A stretch of DNA of 64,000 nucleotides from Gallionellales bacterium 39-52-133 (GTDB lineage Bacteria; Pseudomonadota; Gammaproteobacteria; Burkholderiales; Gallionellaceae): contig NCJL01000007.1 of assembly GCA_002278935.1 (NCBI GenBank), positions 1 to 64,000 on the forward strand. Reading direction: 5' to 3'. This document shows positions 32,468 through 41,455 of this stretch, piece by piece; the stretch's first letter is position 1; each line of letters starts with the position of its first letter. The notes beneath the pieces are model-generated. The model searched no databases and had not been told where the DNA came from. It saw only the letters and a program-made list of their open reading frames with translations. The translations under genes were made by a program, and so were the position numbers.

Positions 32468-33055
32468 ATGGGCAAACGTATACTGATCATTCAGGGCCAT
32501 CCGGATTCAGGATCGGCACACCTGTGCCACGCGCTTGAGGAAAGCTATGCGAGGGGCGCAATGGCTGCCGGACACGAAGTCAGGCGACTCAATGTGGCGA
32601 AACTTGATTTTCCGCTGCTGCGCAGCCAGCAGGAATGGGAAAAGGGCGCGCTTCCCGCAGGCCTGGCCGACGCACAGGAAGCCATTCAATGGGCCGGGCA
32701 TCTGGTGTTTCTGTTTCCGCTGTGGCTGGGCGACATGCCCGCGCTACTCAAGGGCTTTCTGGAGCAGGTGGCACGACCCGGCTTTGCTTTCTCCGGCGAA
32801 GGCAAAAATCCCTTTGCCCATAAAGCACTGAAAGGCAAGTCAGCGCGTGTGATCGTCACCATGGGTATGCCGGCTATTGTTTATCGCTGGTTTTTTCTTG
32901 CGCACAGCGTCAGGTCGCTGGAGCGAAATATTCTTTCCTTCGTAGGGATCAAGCCGGTGAAAGACACCCTGATTGGCCTGGTGGGGACGATGGATGCCGC
33001 GGCCATTAAAAAATGGCTGGGCAGGCTTGAGAATCTGGGGAGAAAAGGTGACTGA
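32468..33055 (+). CDS. NAD(P)H-dependent flavin oxidoreductase (flavodoxin-like fold)
   Basis: A 195-residue member of the Flavodoxin_2 family (quinone reductase, KefF or MdaB relatives). The FMN/FAD phosphate loop is IIQGHPDSGSAHLCHAL at the N-terminus, followed by HLVFLFPLWLGDMPALLKGFLEQV near residue 80 and FSGEG near 115. Such enzymes reduce quinones by two electrons; the exact acceptor is unknown. It is followed after 53 bp by a DUF4389 gene on the same strand. Confidence 0.88.
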   Translation: MGKRILIIQGHPDSGSAHLCHALEESYARGAMAAGHEVRRLNVAKLDFPLLRSQQEWEKGALPAGLADAQEAIQWAGHLVFLFPLWLGDMPALLKGFLEQVARPGFAFSGEGKNPFAHKALKGKSARVIVTMGMPAIVYRWFFLAHSVRSLERNILSFVGIKPVKDTLIGLVGTMDAAAIKKWLGRLENLGRKGD

Positions 33056-33108
33056 TTTAAATCTTCGAAGCAACACCAATTTAATTAACCAAAAAAGGGT
33101 ATTGAGCC

Positions 33109-33381
33109 ATGACTGAAATTGAAGAAACAACAAGCAAACGCAAAATATGGATACGCGGATTTTTCATGCTGCTGATGGCCATGGTCTACCAGCTGGCGGG
33201 CACCGTGATGTTTATTGTGACGGTTATTCAATTCGTCTTGGCACTGCTGGATACGCCCAATGACAGGCTGATTGCCTTTGGCCGCGGCCTCGGGCGCTAT
33301 TTGCAACAGATTGCTAATTTCCTGACTTTTGCCGAAGAAGCAATTCCATTTCCGTTTAGTGACTGGCCCACTGCTGAGTAA
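33109..33381 (+). CDS. DUF4389 membrane protein
   Basis: A 90-residue protein with one long hydrophobic region (about 16-45) and the family's C-terminal GRGLGRYLQQIANFLTFAEEAIPFPFSDWP motif, matching DUF4389. Its function is unknown. Probably cotranscribed with the oxidoreductase gene upstream. The 230 bp that follow contain no recognisable gene. Confidence 0.85.
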   Translation: MTEIEETTSKRKIWIRGFFMLLMAMVYQLAGTVMFIVTVIQFVLALLDTPNDRLIAFGRGLGRYLQQIANFLTFAEEAIPFPFSDWPTAE

Positions 33382-33615
33382 GCCAGTTGGCGTGAAACCG
33401 GCAAGTATGCCTGCTGCTGACCCGAAAATTTATCGCCCGGGTTAGAAATTAAAATCGATATGATTTATTACCAGCATTTTCAGGCAGTTTCAAATTATCC
33501 GGCAAATAAGTTACCAACTTATTGTAAATTTTGGATCGGGTGCTATTAGATCACCACGATCAACTTCCTTTGGGAATGCTATAGCCGGATATATTTTATG
33601 CATTATAAAATGTTG

Positions 33616-33957
33616 CTATTTGGCCTTCCCCATAAACGGTTCCAATTTTGGCATCTGCGCTGTACTTTTATATTGGTAAAATTGTGCGTTCAAATAATGC
33701 GCAACATCCGCAATTTCATTGTCATTCCAGTTCAGCCCGCCTATGCTCTGCCAGCGCTTCACCTGCACTAGCAGGCTTCCCCAGTTCCTGACCAGCTTCT
33801 GCTCTCTCCAGTGAATTTGCGCAGTGTGGCAAGTATTGCAGTACGTCATATAGAGCAGCTCGCCCCTTGCTTCGCTATGTTTGCCCTGTGCAAATGCTGC
33901 CGATGGCCACGCACCCAGCAGACACAGCGCAAAAAGTACTTTATTAAATATGCTCAT
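33616..33957 (-). CDS. Small periplasmic c-type cytochrome
   Basis: A 113-residue protein with a signal peptide (ending PSAAFA near residue 23) and one heme c site, CNTCH, near residue 40. A methionine near 102 (AQMPKLEPFM) may be the second axial ligand. It would carry electrons in the periplasm. It lies 18 bp after the end of the reductase gene on the same strand, which suggests joint expression with the lipid-modification genes. It is shorter than typical class I cytochromes. Confidence 0.87.
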   Translation of the reverse strand: MSIFNKVLFALCLLGAWPSAAFAQGKHSEARGELLYMTYCNTCHTAQIHWREQKLVRNWGSLLVQVKRWQSIGGLNWNDNEIADVAHYLNAQFYQYKSTAQMPKLEPFMGKAK

Positions 33958-33975
33958 GGCACCATCCTCGTTGCG

Positions 33976-35091
33976 TTAACTGGCATGCATGGGCGCCTGG
34001 TTCGAGTGCAGAAACCAGCGGTCAAGCACCACATGACGTGTAAACCATTCGCTTTTAAGTAATTTTTCCGCAACAAAATTACGCAAGAATTGCGGCGCAA
34101 TTCCGCTTGAATTTGTAACCGTGCCAAAGCGCTGGTTCAGCTTTGAGGAATAGGAGCGCAGGCGCGCATGACTGTAGTCGCCCGCGGCTTCGATGATGGT
34201 GCTTGCAGCCATCATTCCTGATTCCACTGCAGGCAGGATACCTTCGCCGCTTTGCGGATAAGCCAGCCCGGCTGCGTCACCCACCAGCAGTATGCCGTCA
34301 GCAACTTGCTTCCTTACCGCATGGCCATGCAATAAGTAGGCATGGCCGTGAAAGTTTTCCGGGATGTCCTGCGGGATTCTGCCGCGCTGTTTAAGAAAAT
34401 CACAGAACTGGCCGAGCTGCCCTGAAAGCCCGTGATTATCCTCTCGGCCCAGTCCTATGTTGAGGTATCGGCCTTTGCTGAAGCACCAGCCATAGCCTTT
34501 CAGATCCTTGCAAAAATAAAGCTCGGGCATATCACCGCGCACCCTGCAATCATCGAATTGCTCCGCGCTCATTTTGAATTCAATTTCCTTCGCCGCAATA
34601 ATGGGCTCGTCGGCACCCAGCTGCGCGCCCATCTGCCGGGCCACCGGACAGAAATGACCACCCGCGCCTATCACCATCGGCGTCGATATGGCATCGTTCA
34701 CAATCCATTGCCCGCCATCCCTCACCAGCGATTTCAGCGGCTGGCCAAGTTGCAGCCGAGCACCCGAACGTTGCAGCAAATAGTCGTCGAGTTCAAAACG
34801 GCGTATGCCATAACTGACAACATCCGGATAGCGTGTCTCGACTTCGCTGCCATTGATCATGCCGGTGCGGAACGAGGTGATGGGCTGTATTACATTTTTT
34901 AATCCATAGTCCCCGATATCCAGCTGTAACGCCGCCACTACAGCCGTGGTAATCCAGCCGGCACACACTTTGTCGCGCGGAAACACCGCCTTGTCCATCA
35001 CCATTACATCCATGCCCTTGCGGCTTAGTTGCCGCGCGCAGCTTGAGCCTGCCGGGCCACCGCCTACGATGAGTACATCACAGCTTTGCAT
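33976..35091 (-). CDS. FAD-dependent oxidoreductase, geranylgeranyl-reductase family
   Basis: A 371-residue flavoprotein. The FAD-binding VLIVGGGPAGSSCARQL is at the N-terminus, RFELDDYLL near 105, and the second FAD motif GILLVGDAAGLAYPQSGEGI near 285. The family includes geranylgeranyl reductases, which hydrogenate isoprenoid double bonds, and other lipid-modifying enzymes. I chose the ATG at 35091 because AGGAGA precedes it and the FAD motif starts six residues later. It follows cfa by 13 bp and precedes a c-type cytochrome gene, so it belongs to a small lipid-modification operon. The electron donor and lipid substrate are unknown. Confidence 0.88.
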   Translation of the reverse strand: MQSCDVLIVGGGPAGSSCARQLSRKGMDVMVMDKAVFPRDKVCAGWITTAVVAALQLDIGDYGLKNVIQPITSFRTGMINGSEVETRYPDVVSYGIRRFELDDYLLQRSGARLQLGQPLKSLVRDGGQWIVNDAISTPMVIGAGGHFCPVARQMGAQLGADEPIIAAKEIEFKMSAEQFDDCRVRGDMPELYFCKDLKGYGWCFSKGRYLNIGLGREDNHGLSGQLGQFCDFLKQRGRIPQDIPENFHGHAYLLHGHAVRKQVADGILLVGDAAGLAYPQSGEGILPAVESGMMAASTIIEAAGDYSHARLRSYSSKLNQRFGTVTNSSGIAPQFLRNFVAEKLLKSEWFTRHVVLDRWFLHSNQAPMHAS

Positions 35092-35104
35092 GGGATTCTC
35101 CTGT

Positions 35105-36415
35105 TTATAACTGCCTGACCTGCCCGGTATCAGACGCATATTGATACCTTCTTGTCGCCGGGATCTGGTTATTACCGGCGCGATTGAATAACACCTGAAA
35201 CAATTGCATACGGCCGGTTTTGAAAGCGGTATGTGACCCTGCCAGATACAAACGCCATGCGCGGGCAAATTCCTGATCAAACATATCCGTCACCAGATCA
35301 ATATTCTCCTCATAACGCTGCAGCCAGTGCTCCAGCGTCTTTGCATAGTGCAAACGCAAATTTTCTACATCCAGCACAGAGAAGTCATAGGGTTCGAAGA
35401 TCTGCATCATTTGCGCCAGACTGGGAGGGTTCGCGCCGGGGAAGATATGCCGCTCGGTCCATGCATCCATCGGTCTGGGAAAATTCAGGCCGATACTATG
35501 TATCAGCCCGCGGCCGTTATCCCCGAGGCAGTTGTCAATCACCCCGCCGAGGGCCTGATAGTTATCGACACCTACATGCTCAAGCATGCCAACCGACACA
35601 AAGGCATCAAATTTTCCCTGCACATTGCGGTAATCATCTTCGATAAACTCGACCTGCCCCTCCAGGCCTTCTGCCTGGGCGCGCTTTCTGGCAAAGCTGA
35701 TCTGCTCTTTTGAAATATTGTAGGCTTGCACGGAGACGCCATAATGGCTGGCCATATGCAATGCCAAAGCCCCCCAGCCGCAACCTGCCTCGATGACTTT
35801 TTCACCGGGTTGCAGCCTGAGCTTGCGGCAGACATGATCCATCTTGGCAAGCTGTGCCTCTTCAAGGCTGGTATTCTGCTCAGGAAAATATGCGCAGGTG
35901 TAGAGCATCCGCTCATCCAGCCAGAGCTTGTAAAATTCGTTGCCTATATCGTAGTGATGCTGGATGTTGCGGCGCGATCCGCTAAGTGTATTGCGCCTGG
36001 TATCATACAAAGGAGAAAAGAAAGATTTTCCGTTTTTACCCTGTGGGTGCAAAGGCCATACGCGAAATATCGCATCCAGAAATTCCAGCAGATCACCCTG
36101 CACATCAATGCGCTGAGCAGAATACATCTCACCAAAATAAAGCTCGGGGTCGGTTATCAGCTTTAACAATGCCCCCCGGTCACGGATAATTACCTGCGCG
36201 ACCTCCTTGCCATAATGACTGGAAATTTTCTGGCCATTCCATAGCACGATCTCTATCGAAGGGTTTCCAATTGCACGCATCATCCGAGTCAACAGCATTT
36301 TTTCTGGAGAAAATACAATATTGCCAAAGGATGAACTATTTTCCGTTGCTGATGGCATATAACCAATGCCATCACGAAAGGATTTGCCTGAAGCCCTGAC
36401 TTGCTCCTGTCTCAT
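35105..36415 (-). CDS. cfa: Cyclopropane-fatty-acyl-phospholipid synthase family protein
   Basis: A SAM-dependent enzyme of 436 residues that adds a methylene group to double bonds in membrane phospholipid acyl chains. Key segments are HYDIGNEFYKLWLDERMLYTCAYF near residue 155, the SAM motif VIEAGCGWGALALHMA near 205, and SVGMLEHVG near 270. The N-terminal domain (1-145) is larger than in E. coli Cfa. An AAGGAGG precedes the ATG. It is followed by the FAD reductase gene; upstream are a copy of the AT-rich repeat and a broken phospholipid methyltransferase gene. Related methyltransferases acting on the same lipids cannot be fully excluded. Confidence 0.92.
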   Translation of the reverse strand: MRQEQVRASGKSFRDGIGYMPSATENSSSFGNIVFSPEKMLLTRMMRAIGNPSIEIVLWNGQKISSHYGKEVAQVIIRDRGALLKLITDPELYFGEMYSAQRIDVQGDLLEFLDAIFRVWPLHPQGKNGKSFFSPLYDTRRNTLSGSRRNIQHHYDIGNEFYKLWLDERMLYTCAYFPEQNTSLEEAQLAKMDHVCRKLRLQPGEKVIEAGCGWGALALHMASHYGVSVQAYNISKEQISFARKRAQAEGLEGQVEFIEDDYRNVQGKFDAFVSVGMLEHVGVDNYQALGGVIDNCLGDNGRGLIHSIGLNFPRPMDAWTERHIFPGANPPSLAQMMQIFEPYDFSVLDVENLRLHYAKTLEHWLQRYEENIDLVTDMFDQEFARAWRLYLAGSHTAFKTGRMQLFQVLFNRAGNNQIPATRRYQYASDTGQVRQL

Positions 36416-36436
36416 GCTTTTCCTCCTTGCTGAAAG

Positions 36437-36464
36437 TTTAAAATATTCAATTAAATCAACATAT
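36437..36464 (-). repeat. Dispersed AT-rich repeat, copy 7
   Basis: Minus-strand GTTGATTTAATTGAATATTT, directly upstream (22 bp) of cfa and between it and the pmtA-like gene. Confidence 0.55.
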
Positions 36465-36504
36465 TAAATAAATAAAAGCGAGTCAGGAATTACGCCGCGA
36501 CAGA

Positions 36505-37083
36505 CTATGCATTGATTTGATAATCATGCTGAGTATTTACAATCAGCGGCATCATGTCGAACTTTGTTTCCTTGGTGTTTTTTGCATCCACCATGGTGCA
36601 AAAATTGAAAATATTAGCCGGATGAATATCAACAGTCATTAGCCCGGTCTGTTCCAAAAATCTATCCAGCGAAAAATCCGGATGAAAGCCGATTTGCTGC
36701 GACAACGGCGCAATCAATTTTTCAAAGGATCCGAGCAGCGGGTTCTTGCTGTGGAAATGGTTCACAAAAATAATCTCGCCATTTATTTTGCAGACCCTGC
36801 GCATCTCTGCCACCAGTCTTTCCGGATCGGGCACAACCGAGGCGACATACATGGCGACAACCTTGTCAAAAGTACTGTCGGCAAAATCCATATTCTCTGC
36901 ATCCATCACGGACAGCTGCACAATATTATCAAGCCCGTCGCGATCAACTCTGGCTTGTGCACGCGCCAGCATTTCAGTTGAAATATCGATGCCGCTTACC
37001 AGCACATTTTTTGAGTAAAGCGGAAGCGACAGTCCGGTCCCCACCCCAACTTCCAGCACATGCTCCCCTGGTTTGCAATTCAT
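36505..37083 (-). CDS. Phospholipid N-methyltransferase-like protein (5'-truncated frame)
   Basis: A 192-residue open frame holding the SAM-dependent core: motif I HVLEVGVGTGLSLPLY, GIDISTEMLARAQARV, DAENMDFADSTFDKVVAMYV and FVNHFHSKNP, with GFHPDFSL further on. These match PmtA-type phosphatidylethanolamine N-methyltransferases, which lead to phosphatidylcholine. The family's conserved N-terminal segment is encoded just upstream but behind a stop codon, so either translation restarts at the ATG at 37083 (no good ribosome binding site) or the gene is inactive. It is next to cfa and a lipid reductase. Confidence 0.78.
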   Translation of the reverse strand: MNCKPGEHVLEVGVGTGLSLPLYSKNVLVSGIDISTEMLARAQARVDRDGLDNIVQLSVMDAENMDFADSTFDKVVAMYVASVVPDPERLVAEMRRVCKINGEIIFVNHFHSKNPLLGSFEKLIAPLSQQIGFHPDFSLDRFLEQTGLMTVDIHPANIFNFCTMVDAKNTKETKFDMMPLIVNTQHDYQINA

Positions 37084-37221
37084 TCGCGCTATGGTTGCCT
37101 TGCGCCCCGGTTGAAATACAGAGCCAAAGGCAAAATCATAAATTTTGGCATAGCGCTTATAAGTATGTTAAATTGATCTGATATCCAACAGCGGCTCCAA
37201 ATTATTTACCCTTCCAGTCAC
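37084..37221 (-). pseudogene. 5' part of the pmtA-like gene with in-frame stop
   Basis: In frame with the CDS at 36505-37083, the sequence reads from GTG at 37221 through LEPLLDIRSI, a TAA at 37168-37170, and then HTYKRYAKIYDFAFGSVFQP directly into the CDS. The part after the stop resembles the family's N-terminal YKRYAxxYD segment, and the part before it resembles the preceding RSI(R/K) segment. A single nonsense change, or a sequencing error, explains the break. Confidence 0.62.
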
Positions 37222-37566
37222 AGCGCAATCTTGCAATTGAAGATCACTCGGTATTTCAGACTGCTCTGTTGGATGGATCAACTCTGCAATATTTGCGTCC
37301 GTAGTGAGAGTCAAGTCGGTTATCGGTGCTGAATTCTGCAGTGTGCTGCGAGTGTCCTCAGATGGGTTCGAGAGCTTCCCATTTTATGAAATTGCAACAC
37401 TCATCAATCTCCGCTTTCAAAAGATAGACTCCCGTAGCTTCCAGCATTCTGCTCAGCTCTGCCGCCGGCAGGCGTACAAATGCAATAATATACAAGCCCA
37501 ATTTCATTAAGAACGATGACTGCCGGGAGAAAACCGGAAACCCGGCTAGTCCCCGCCAGTATTTGA
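37222..37566. other. Intergenic region between pmtA-like gene and hsp20
   Basis: About 345 bp without a supported gene. On the minus strand a 49-codon frame (37358-37507, starting MKLGLYIIAFVRLP) is open but has no ribosome binding site or known relatives. A GCCGGG/CCCGGC hairpin lies at 37522-37546 after hsp20, without a clear T run. Confidence 0.3.
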
Positions 37567-38016
37567 TCAGGAAATTGCAATTTCCTTACGTGCTGAACCA
37601 GGCTTTTTCGGTATGCTCAATTCAAGAATGCCATTGTTATATTTGGCCTGAACCTTGCTCTGATCAACCTCCTCGGCAAGATTGAAAGTCCGCGAGGTCA
37701 TACCATAACTGCGCTCGCAGCGAATAATGCGCTCACCCTCCTTCACTTCCTTCTCCTGCTTGACTTCGGCGCTGATCGATACCCGCTTGCCGTCGATGGT
37801 GACGTGAATATCATCCTTTCTAACGCCGGGAATCTCGGCATCAATGCGATATTCGCCATTCATTTCTTTTACATCCATTTTGATTTGGGGTTCCATTTCA
37901 AAGCCGCCACGTGAAAAGGGGCGCAGCATGAAATTGTTAAATACATCATCCACACCCATAAATGGATCAATGCGGGCAATTTCACTGAATGGATCAAATC
38001 GAGTAATGTTGCTCAT
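37567..38016 (-). CDS. Small heat shock protein Hsp20
   Basis: A 149-residue alpha-crystallin-type chaperone that holds unfolding proteins. The N-terminal arm is Phe-rich (FDPFSEIARIDPFMGVDDVF). The alpha-crystallin domain runs from about residue 43 (PQIKMDVKEMNGEYRIDAEI) to the NNGILELSIPKK strand near 128, with the conserved A-x-x-x-n-G-(I/V)-L signature. An IXI-like ending (EIAIS) follows. AAGGAGA precedes the ATG. A heat-shock promoter is expected upstream, but I could not place one with confidence. No second chaperone gene is adjacent. Confidence 0.93.
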   Translation of the reverse strand: MSNITRFDPFSEIARIDPFMGVDDVFNNFMLRPFSRGGFEMEPQIKMDVKEMNGEYRIDAEIPGVRKDDIHVTIDGKRVSISAEVKQEKEVKEGERIIRCERSYGMTSRTFNLAEEVDQSKVQAKYNNGILELSIPKKPGSARKEIAIS

Positions 38017-38678
38017 TTAAGTTCTCCTTTGGAAATAAAAAATACTGCCTGTTACAATCAATAACTGCTCAATATTGACTACTTTCTGGTCAGATTCAAA
38101 TTCCTGCCTGTTCTGGAGCAATCATGATGTGAATGAACTATCACATAAAATTTTTGCTTAATAAATAGGCAAAATCCTTATATTTTTAGGCTGATAAACA
38201 GGGAGTATCAAGTAAGGGAAAAATGTTGCGGGCAGCACTGCGGGGGCTTAATTTTGATTACGGAAGTATAAGCATGCAATGTTTTTGCAATCGCCCGGTC
38301 AGGCACTTATTTACTCTGCATTGCAGCCACCTGTTTATAGCGAACAAGGGTAAGCGGGTTGAACTGAGCAACATTGGATACAGTGTGCGTGCCTTGGCGT
38401 GGCATTAAATCGGCACAGACTTGAGCAATGGTAAAAACGAAGGAGACCGGTGTTTTAACTGAAAGATTTGCCGAAAGCAAACTCAGGGTAAAAAAACGGC
38501 GGGAGTGATTGACTCAGGGCAGAAGGGAAGTGCCTTGTTCAGGCATCCAAGTGATGCAGTCGCAAAAAGGCTATGCTCGTGGCAGCAAAAGTTGAGCAAC
38601 TTCGCAAAAAGTATTAGACAACCACTGGTTTGTTGGACAAACGTTGATCGCCAAAACCGCCGGGAACCCAGCAAAATA
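38017..38678. other. Gene-poor region between hsp20 and the tRNA cluster
   Basis: About 660 bp. It carries the hsp20 upstream region and the tail of the tRNA transcript. Short frames exist, but none has a ribosome binding site, a recognisable domain or coding-like composition. I see no repeat or mobile element in it. Confidence 0.4.
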
Positions 38679-38755
38679 TGGGGTGATCGATGGGGCTCGA
38701 ACCCACGACAACTGGAATCACAATCCAGGGCTCTACCAACTGAGCTACGACCACC
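38679..38755 (-). tRNA. tRNA-His (GUG)
   Basis: Cloverleaf with anticodon GTG in loop TTGTGAT, T-arm GGTTCGAGCCC, acceptor GTGGTCG pairing with CGATCAC, the extra 5' G (position -1) opposite C73 that marks histidine tRNAs, and an encoded CCA end. First of three tRNAs after pgsA. Confidence 0.96.
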
Positions 38756-38773
38756 ATTGAAAGATTAAGTGAC

Positions 38774-38850
38774 TGGTGTGCCCGACTGGAATCGAACCAG
38801 CAACCCCCAGCTTAGAAGGCTGGTGCTCTATCCGGTTGAGCTACGGGCAC
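38774..38850 (-). tRNA. tRNA-Arg (UCU)
   Basis: Acceptor GTGCCCG pairs with CGGGCAC. The anticodon loop is CTTCTAA with TCT, reading AGA. T-arm GGTTCGATTCC, discriminator A and encoded CCA. Lies between tRNA-Pro and tRNA-His in one transcript. Confidence 0.96.
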
Positions 38851-38891
38851 AATTCCTTGGGAAACCAATACGACTTTTTATTACTAGAACC

Positions 38892-38968
38892 TGGTCGGGG
38901 TGGAGAGATTCGAACTCCCGACATCCTGCTCCCAAAGCAGGCGCGCTACCAGGCTACGCTACACCCCG
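38892..38968 (-). tRNA. tRNA-Pro (UGG)
   Basis: Acceptor CGGGGTG pairs with CACCCCG. The anticodon loop is TTTGGGA with TGG. The T-arm contains GTTCGAATC, discriminator A and an encoded CCA. It lies 41 bp after pgsA on the same strand, matching the [12 protein letters not shown] order also known in E. coli, though the tRNA species differ. Confidence 0.96.
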
Positions 38969-39008
38969 AAGCGCGACACTATACCTATCTCGCGACAAAA
39001 AATCAATT

Positions 39009-39584
39009 CTACTCACGGCTTTTTTTTGTAATTTGTGGCATTGCCAGCATTAAATAATAAATCATCGACCATAGTGTGAGGATTGCTGCGATATAAATGA
39101 GTACTGTCCCCGCTTCATGCGTGGGAAAACCAAACAATGGCTCGTGATAAAGCAGAAACAGAATGGCCAGCATCTGAAAAGTCGTTTTGATTTTACCCAG
39201 CATGGACACGGCGATATTTTTACTGCTGCCCAGCTGTGCCATCCACTCGCGCAGGGCGGAGATGGCAATTTCACGGCCAATAATGATAAAAGCGACCAGT
39301 GCGCCGACGTATTCCAGATTAACCAGCACAATGAGCGCTGCGGCTACCATCAGCTTGTCGGCCACCGGATCGAGAAACGCGCCAAACGCGGACATCTGGT
39401 TGAGCGAACGCGCCAGATAACCATCCAGCCAATCGGTTAATGCGGCAAAGGCAAACAGCAAGGTGCTGAATAAATGTTTGTGATGCAGGCTAAGGGTTGT
39501 GTCAGGCAGGTAAAAAATACCAATAAACACCGGAATCATGAGGATTCTGGACCAGGTAAGCAGTATCGGAATATTGAGTGGCAT
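39009..39584 (-). CDS. pgsA: CDP-diacylglycerol-glycerol-3-phosphate 3-phosphatidyltransferase
   Basis: Makes phosphatidylglycerol phosphate, the first committed step to phosphatidylglycerol and cardiolipin, in the inner membrane. The 191-residue protein has four to five transmembrane helices and the CDP-alcohol phosphotransferase signature D-G-x2-A-R-x8-G-x3-D-x3-D, seen as DWLDGYLARSLNQMSAFGAFLDPVADK near residue 62. It lies 26 bp downstream of uvrC and upstream of three tRNA genes, a widely conserved arrangement. Confidence 0.96.
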   Translation of the reverse strand: MPLNIPILLTWSRILMIPVFIGIFYLPDTTLSLHHKHLFSTLLFAFAALTDWLDGYLARSLNQMSAFGAFLDPVADKLMVAAALIVLVNLEYVGALVAFIIIGREIAISALREWMAQLGSSKNIAVSMLGKIKTTFQMLAILFLLYHEPLFGFPTHEAGTVLIYIAAILTLWSMIYYLMLAMPQITKKSRE

Positions 39585-39610
39585 GGGTAGCGGTTATAAA
39601 ACTGTTGTCA

Positions 39611-41419
39611 TTAATGAAGCTGTTGATAAATTTTCTCTGCCAATGCGGGGCTAATGCCTTCCACCTGCTGCAGCTCGGCAACACTCGCCTGCTGCACGCC
39701 TTTTAAGCCGCCAAATCGTGACAGCAAGTTGCGCCTGCGCTTGTCACCTATCCCGCTTATTTCTTCCAGGCTGGAGGTGGTTCTGGCTTTTCCCCGCTGG
39801 GCGCGGTGCCCGCTAATGGCAAAGCGGTGCGCTTCATCCCGTACCTGTTGAATCAGATGCAAGGCAGGGCTGTCAGGGGGCAATTGTAACGGCTTTTCCT
39901 GCTGCGGTAGTAACAATTGCTCCATGCCAGGCTTGCGTTCTGCGCCTTTGGCCACGCCCATCAGCTGTATATCCGTCAGGCCCAACTCTGTCATCACTTC
40001 AATCGCCACCCCCAGCTGCCCTGCCCCACCATCTATCAATATCAGATCCGGGCGTTTGCCCTCACCGGCCTGCAACTTCAGATAGCGCCGTGACAAGGCC
40101 TGGCGCATCGCCGCGTAATCATCGCCCCCGGTAATGCCTTTGATGTTGTAGCGCCGGTATTCGCTCGGGCGTATCGCCAGATTGTCGTACACCACGCAGG
40201 AAGCGACTGTCGCCTCGCCCATGGTATGGCTGATGTCGAAGCATTCTATGCGCGACAGTTGCGGCTGCGACAAAGCCGCGCGCAAGGCTTCCAGCCGCAA
40301 TACCTGCCCGGCCTGCATACCGGCCTGCTGACGCAGTGCCAGCAGCGCGTTGTTAACGGCCATATCCAGCCACTGGCGGCGCTCACCGGTGACATTGTGG
40401 CGTATCTGCACCTTGTGTCCGCTTTGCTGGCTGAAGAGTTGTTCAAATGCTTCGCTGGCTACTTCAATATTGGTCAGTATCAAGGACGGCACATTGCTGC
40501 TTAAATAATGCTGCGCCAAAAAGGCTTCCAGCACTTCACTCACGCTCTGACCGTCCGCATTCTGCGGAAAGAAATGTTTATCGCCCAGATGGCGGCCGCC
40601 GCGCACCATGGAAAGGTTGACGCACAACACTCCGTCAAGTTCGACGGCCGCAACGATATCGGCATCGGTTGCACGCCCGCTTTCCATGAACTGCTTTTGC
40701 TGCACGGTATGCAAGTTATGCAGTTGGTCGCGCAATGCCGCCGCATGCTCATAGTGTTGCGCTGCCGCAGCCTGCTCCATGTCTGTACGCAGATGCTGCT
40801 CCACCTCATCCTGCTTGCCTTGCAGCAACAGCGCCGCGTTACGCACATCGGTAGCGTAATCCTGCTCGCTGATCATGCCCACACAGGGCGCGGTGCAGCG
40901 CTGAATCTGGTGCAGCAAACAGGGGCGCGCACGGTTCCTGAATACATTGTCTTCGCAGGTGCGCAAACGGAAAATTTTTTGCAGCAAGTCAATGCTTTCC
41001 TTGGCCGCGCTGGCGTTGGGATAAGGGCCGAAGTTTTGATGCTGCTTTGCCGTGGTGCCGCGATAATAGGCCAGGCGGGGGAAGGTCTCGCCTGTCAGGA
41101 CAATATAGGGATAGGTTTTATCATCCCGGAATAAAATGTTGTAGCGCGGCTTCAGGCTCTTGATCAGGTTATTTTCCAGCAACAAGGCTTCCGCCTCGGT
41201 GCCCGTCACCGTAACTTCGATATTCGCAATATGCGAAACCATCAAACGGATACGCGGCGAAATATTGGTTTTCTGGAAATATGAACTGACGCGTTTCTTG
41301 AGTTGCGCTGCCTTGCCCACGTATAGCACCTTGCCTGCCGCATCCAGCATGCGATAGACGCCCGGCAATAAAGGCAGCGAGGCAACAAATGCTTTGGGGT
41401 CAAAATCTGCTGAATTCAA
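39611..41419 (-). CDS. uvrC: UvrABC system protein C
   Basis: The nuclease subunit of nucleotide excision repair, making both cuts around a lesion marked by UvrB. The 602-residue protein has the N-terminal GIY-YIG domain ([19 protein letters not shown]), a CFRTC-like Cys region ([24 protein letters not shown]), a UVR domain near 205, the RNase H-like 5'-nuclease domain with [13 protein letters not shown] and [12 protein letters not shown], and a C-terminal helix-hairpin-helix pair. The start appears to be TTG at 41419; no better start is near. A copy of the dispersed AT-rich repeat occupies the promoter region, ending six bases before the start. Confidence 0.96.
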   Translation of the reverse strand: MNSADFDPKAFVASLPLLPGVYRMLDAAGKVLYVGKAAQLKKRVSSYFQKTNISPRIRLMVSHIANIEVTVTGTEAEALLLENNLIKSLKPRYNILFRDDKTYPYIVLTGETFPRLAYYRGTTAKQHQNFGPYPNASAAKESIDLLQKIFRLRTCEDNVFRNRARPCLLHQIQRCTAPCVGMISEQDYATDVRNAALLLQGKQDEVEQHLRTDMEQAAAAQHYEHAAALRDQLHNLHTVQQKQFMESGRATDADIVAAVELDGVLCVNLSMVRGGRHLGDKHFFPQNADGQSVSEVLEAFLAQHYLSSNVPSLILTNIEVASEAFEQLFSQQSGHKVQIRHNVTGERRQWLDMAVNNALLALRQQAGMQAGQVLRLEALRAALSQPQLSRIECFDISHTMGEATVASCVVYDNLAIRPSEYRRYNIKGITGGDDYAAMRQALSRRYLKLQAGEGKRPDLILIDGGAGQLGVAIEVMTELGLTDIQLMGVAKGAERKPGMEQLLLPQQEKPLQLPPDSPALHLIQQVRDEAHRFAISGHRAQRGKARTTSSLEEISGIGDKRRRNLLSRFGGLKGVQQASVAELQQVEGISPALAEKIYQQLH

Positions 41420-41425
41420 GATGTT

Positions 41426-41455
41426 ATAAGTATTTGATTGTATTGAATATTTTTA
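41426..41455 (+). repeat. Dispersed AT-rich repeat, copy 8
   Basis: Plus-strand ATAAGTATTTGATTGTAT followed by TGAATATTTTTA, immediately upstream of the uvrC start and in the opposite orientation to the copies before cfa and the permease gene. Confidence 0.6.

Noticed and set aside
38505..39057. Three overlapping plus-strand frames of 87-94 codons across the tRNA-His, tRNA-Arg and tRNA-Pro genes
   Set aside because: They are antisense to three perfect cloverleaf tRNAs; their WNRTSNPQ- and GIEPATPS-type sequences are the well-known spurious translations of tRNA genes.
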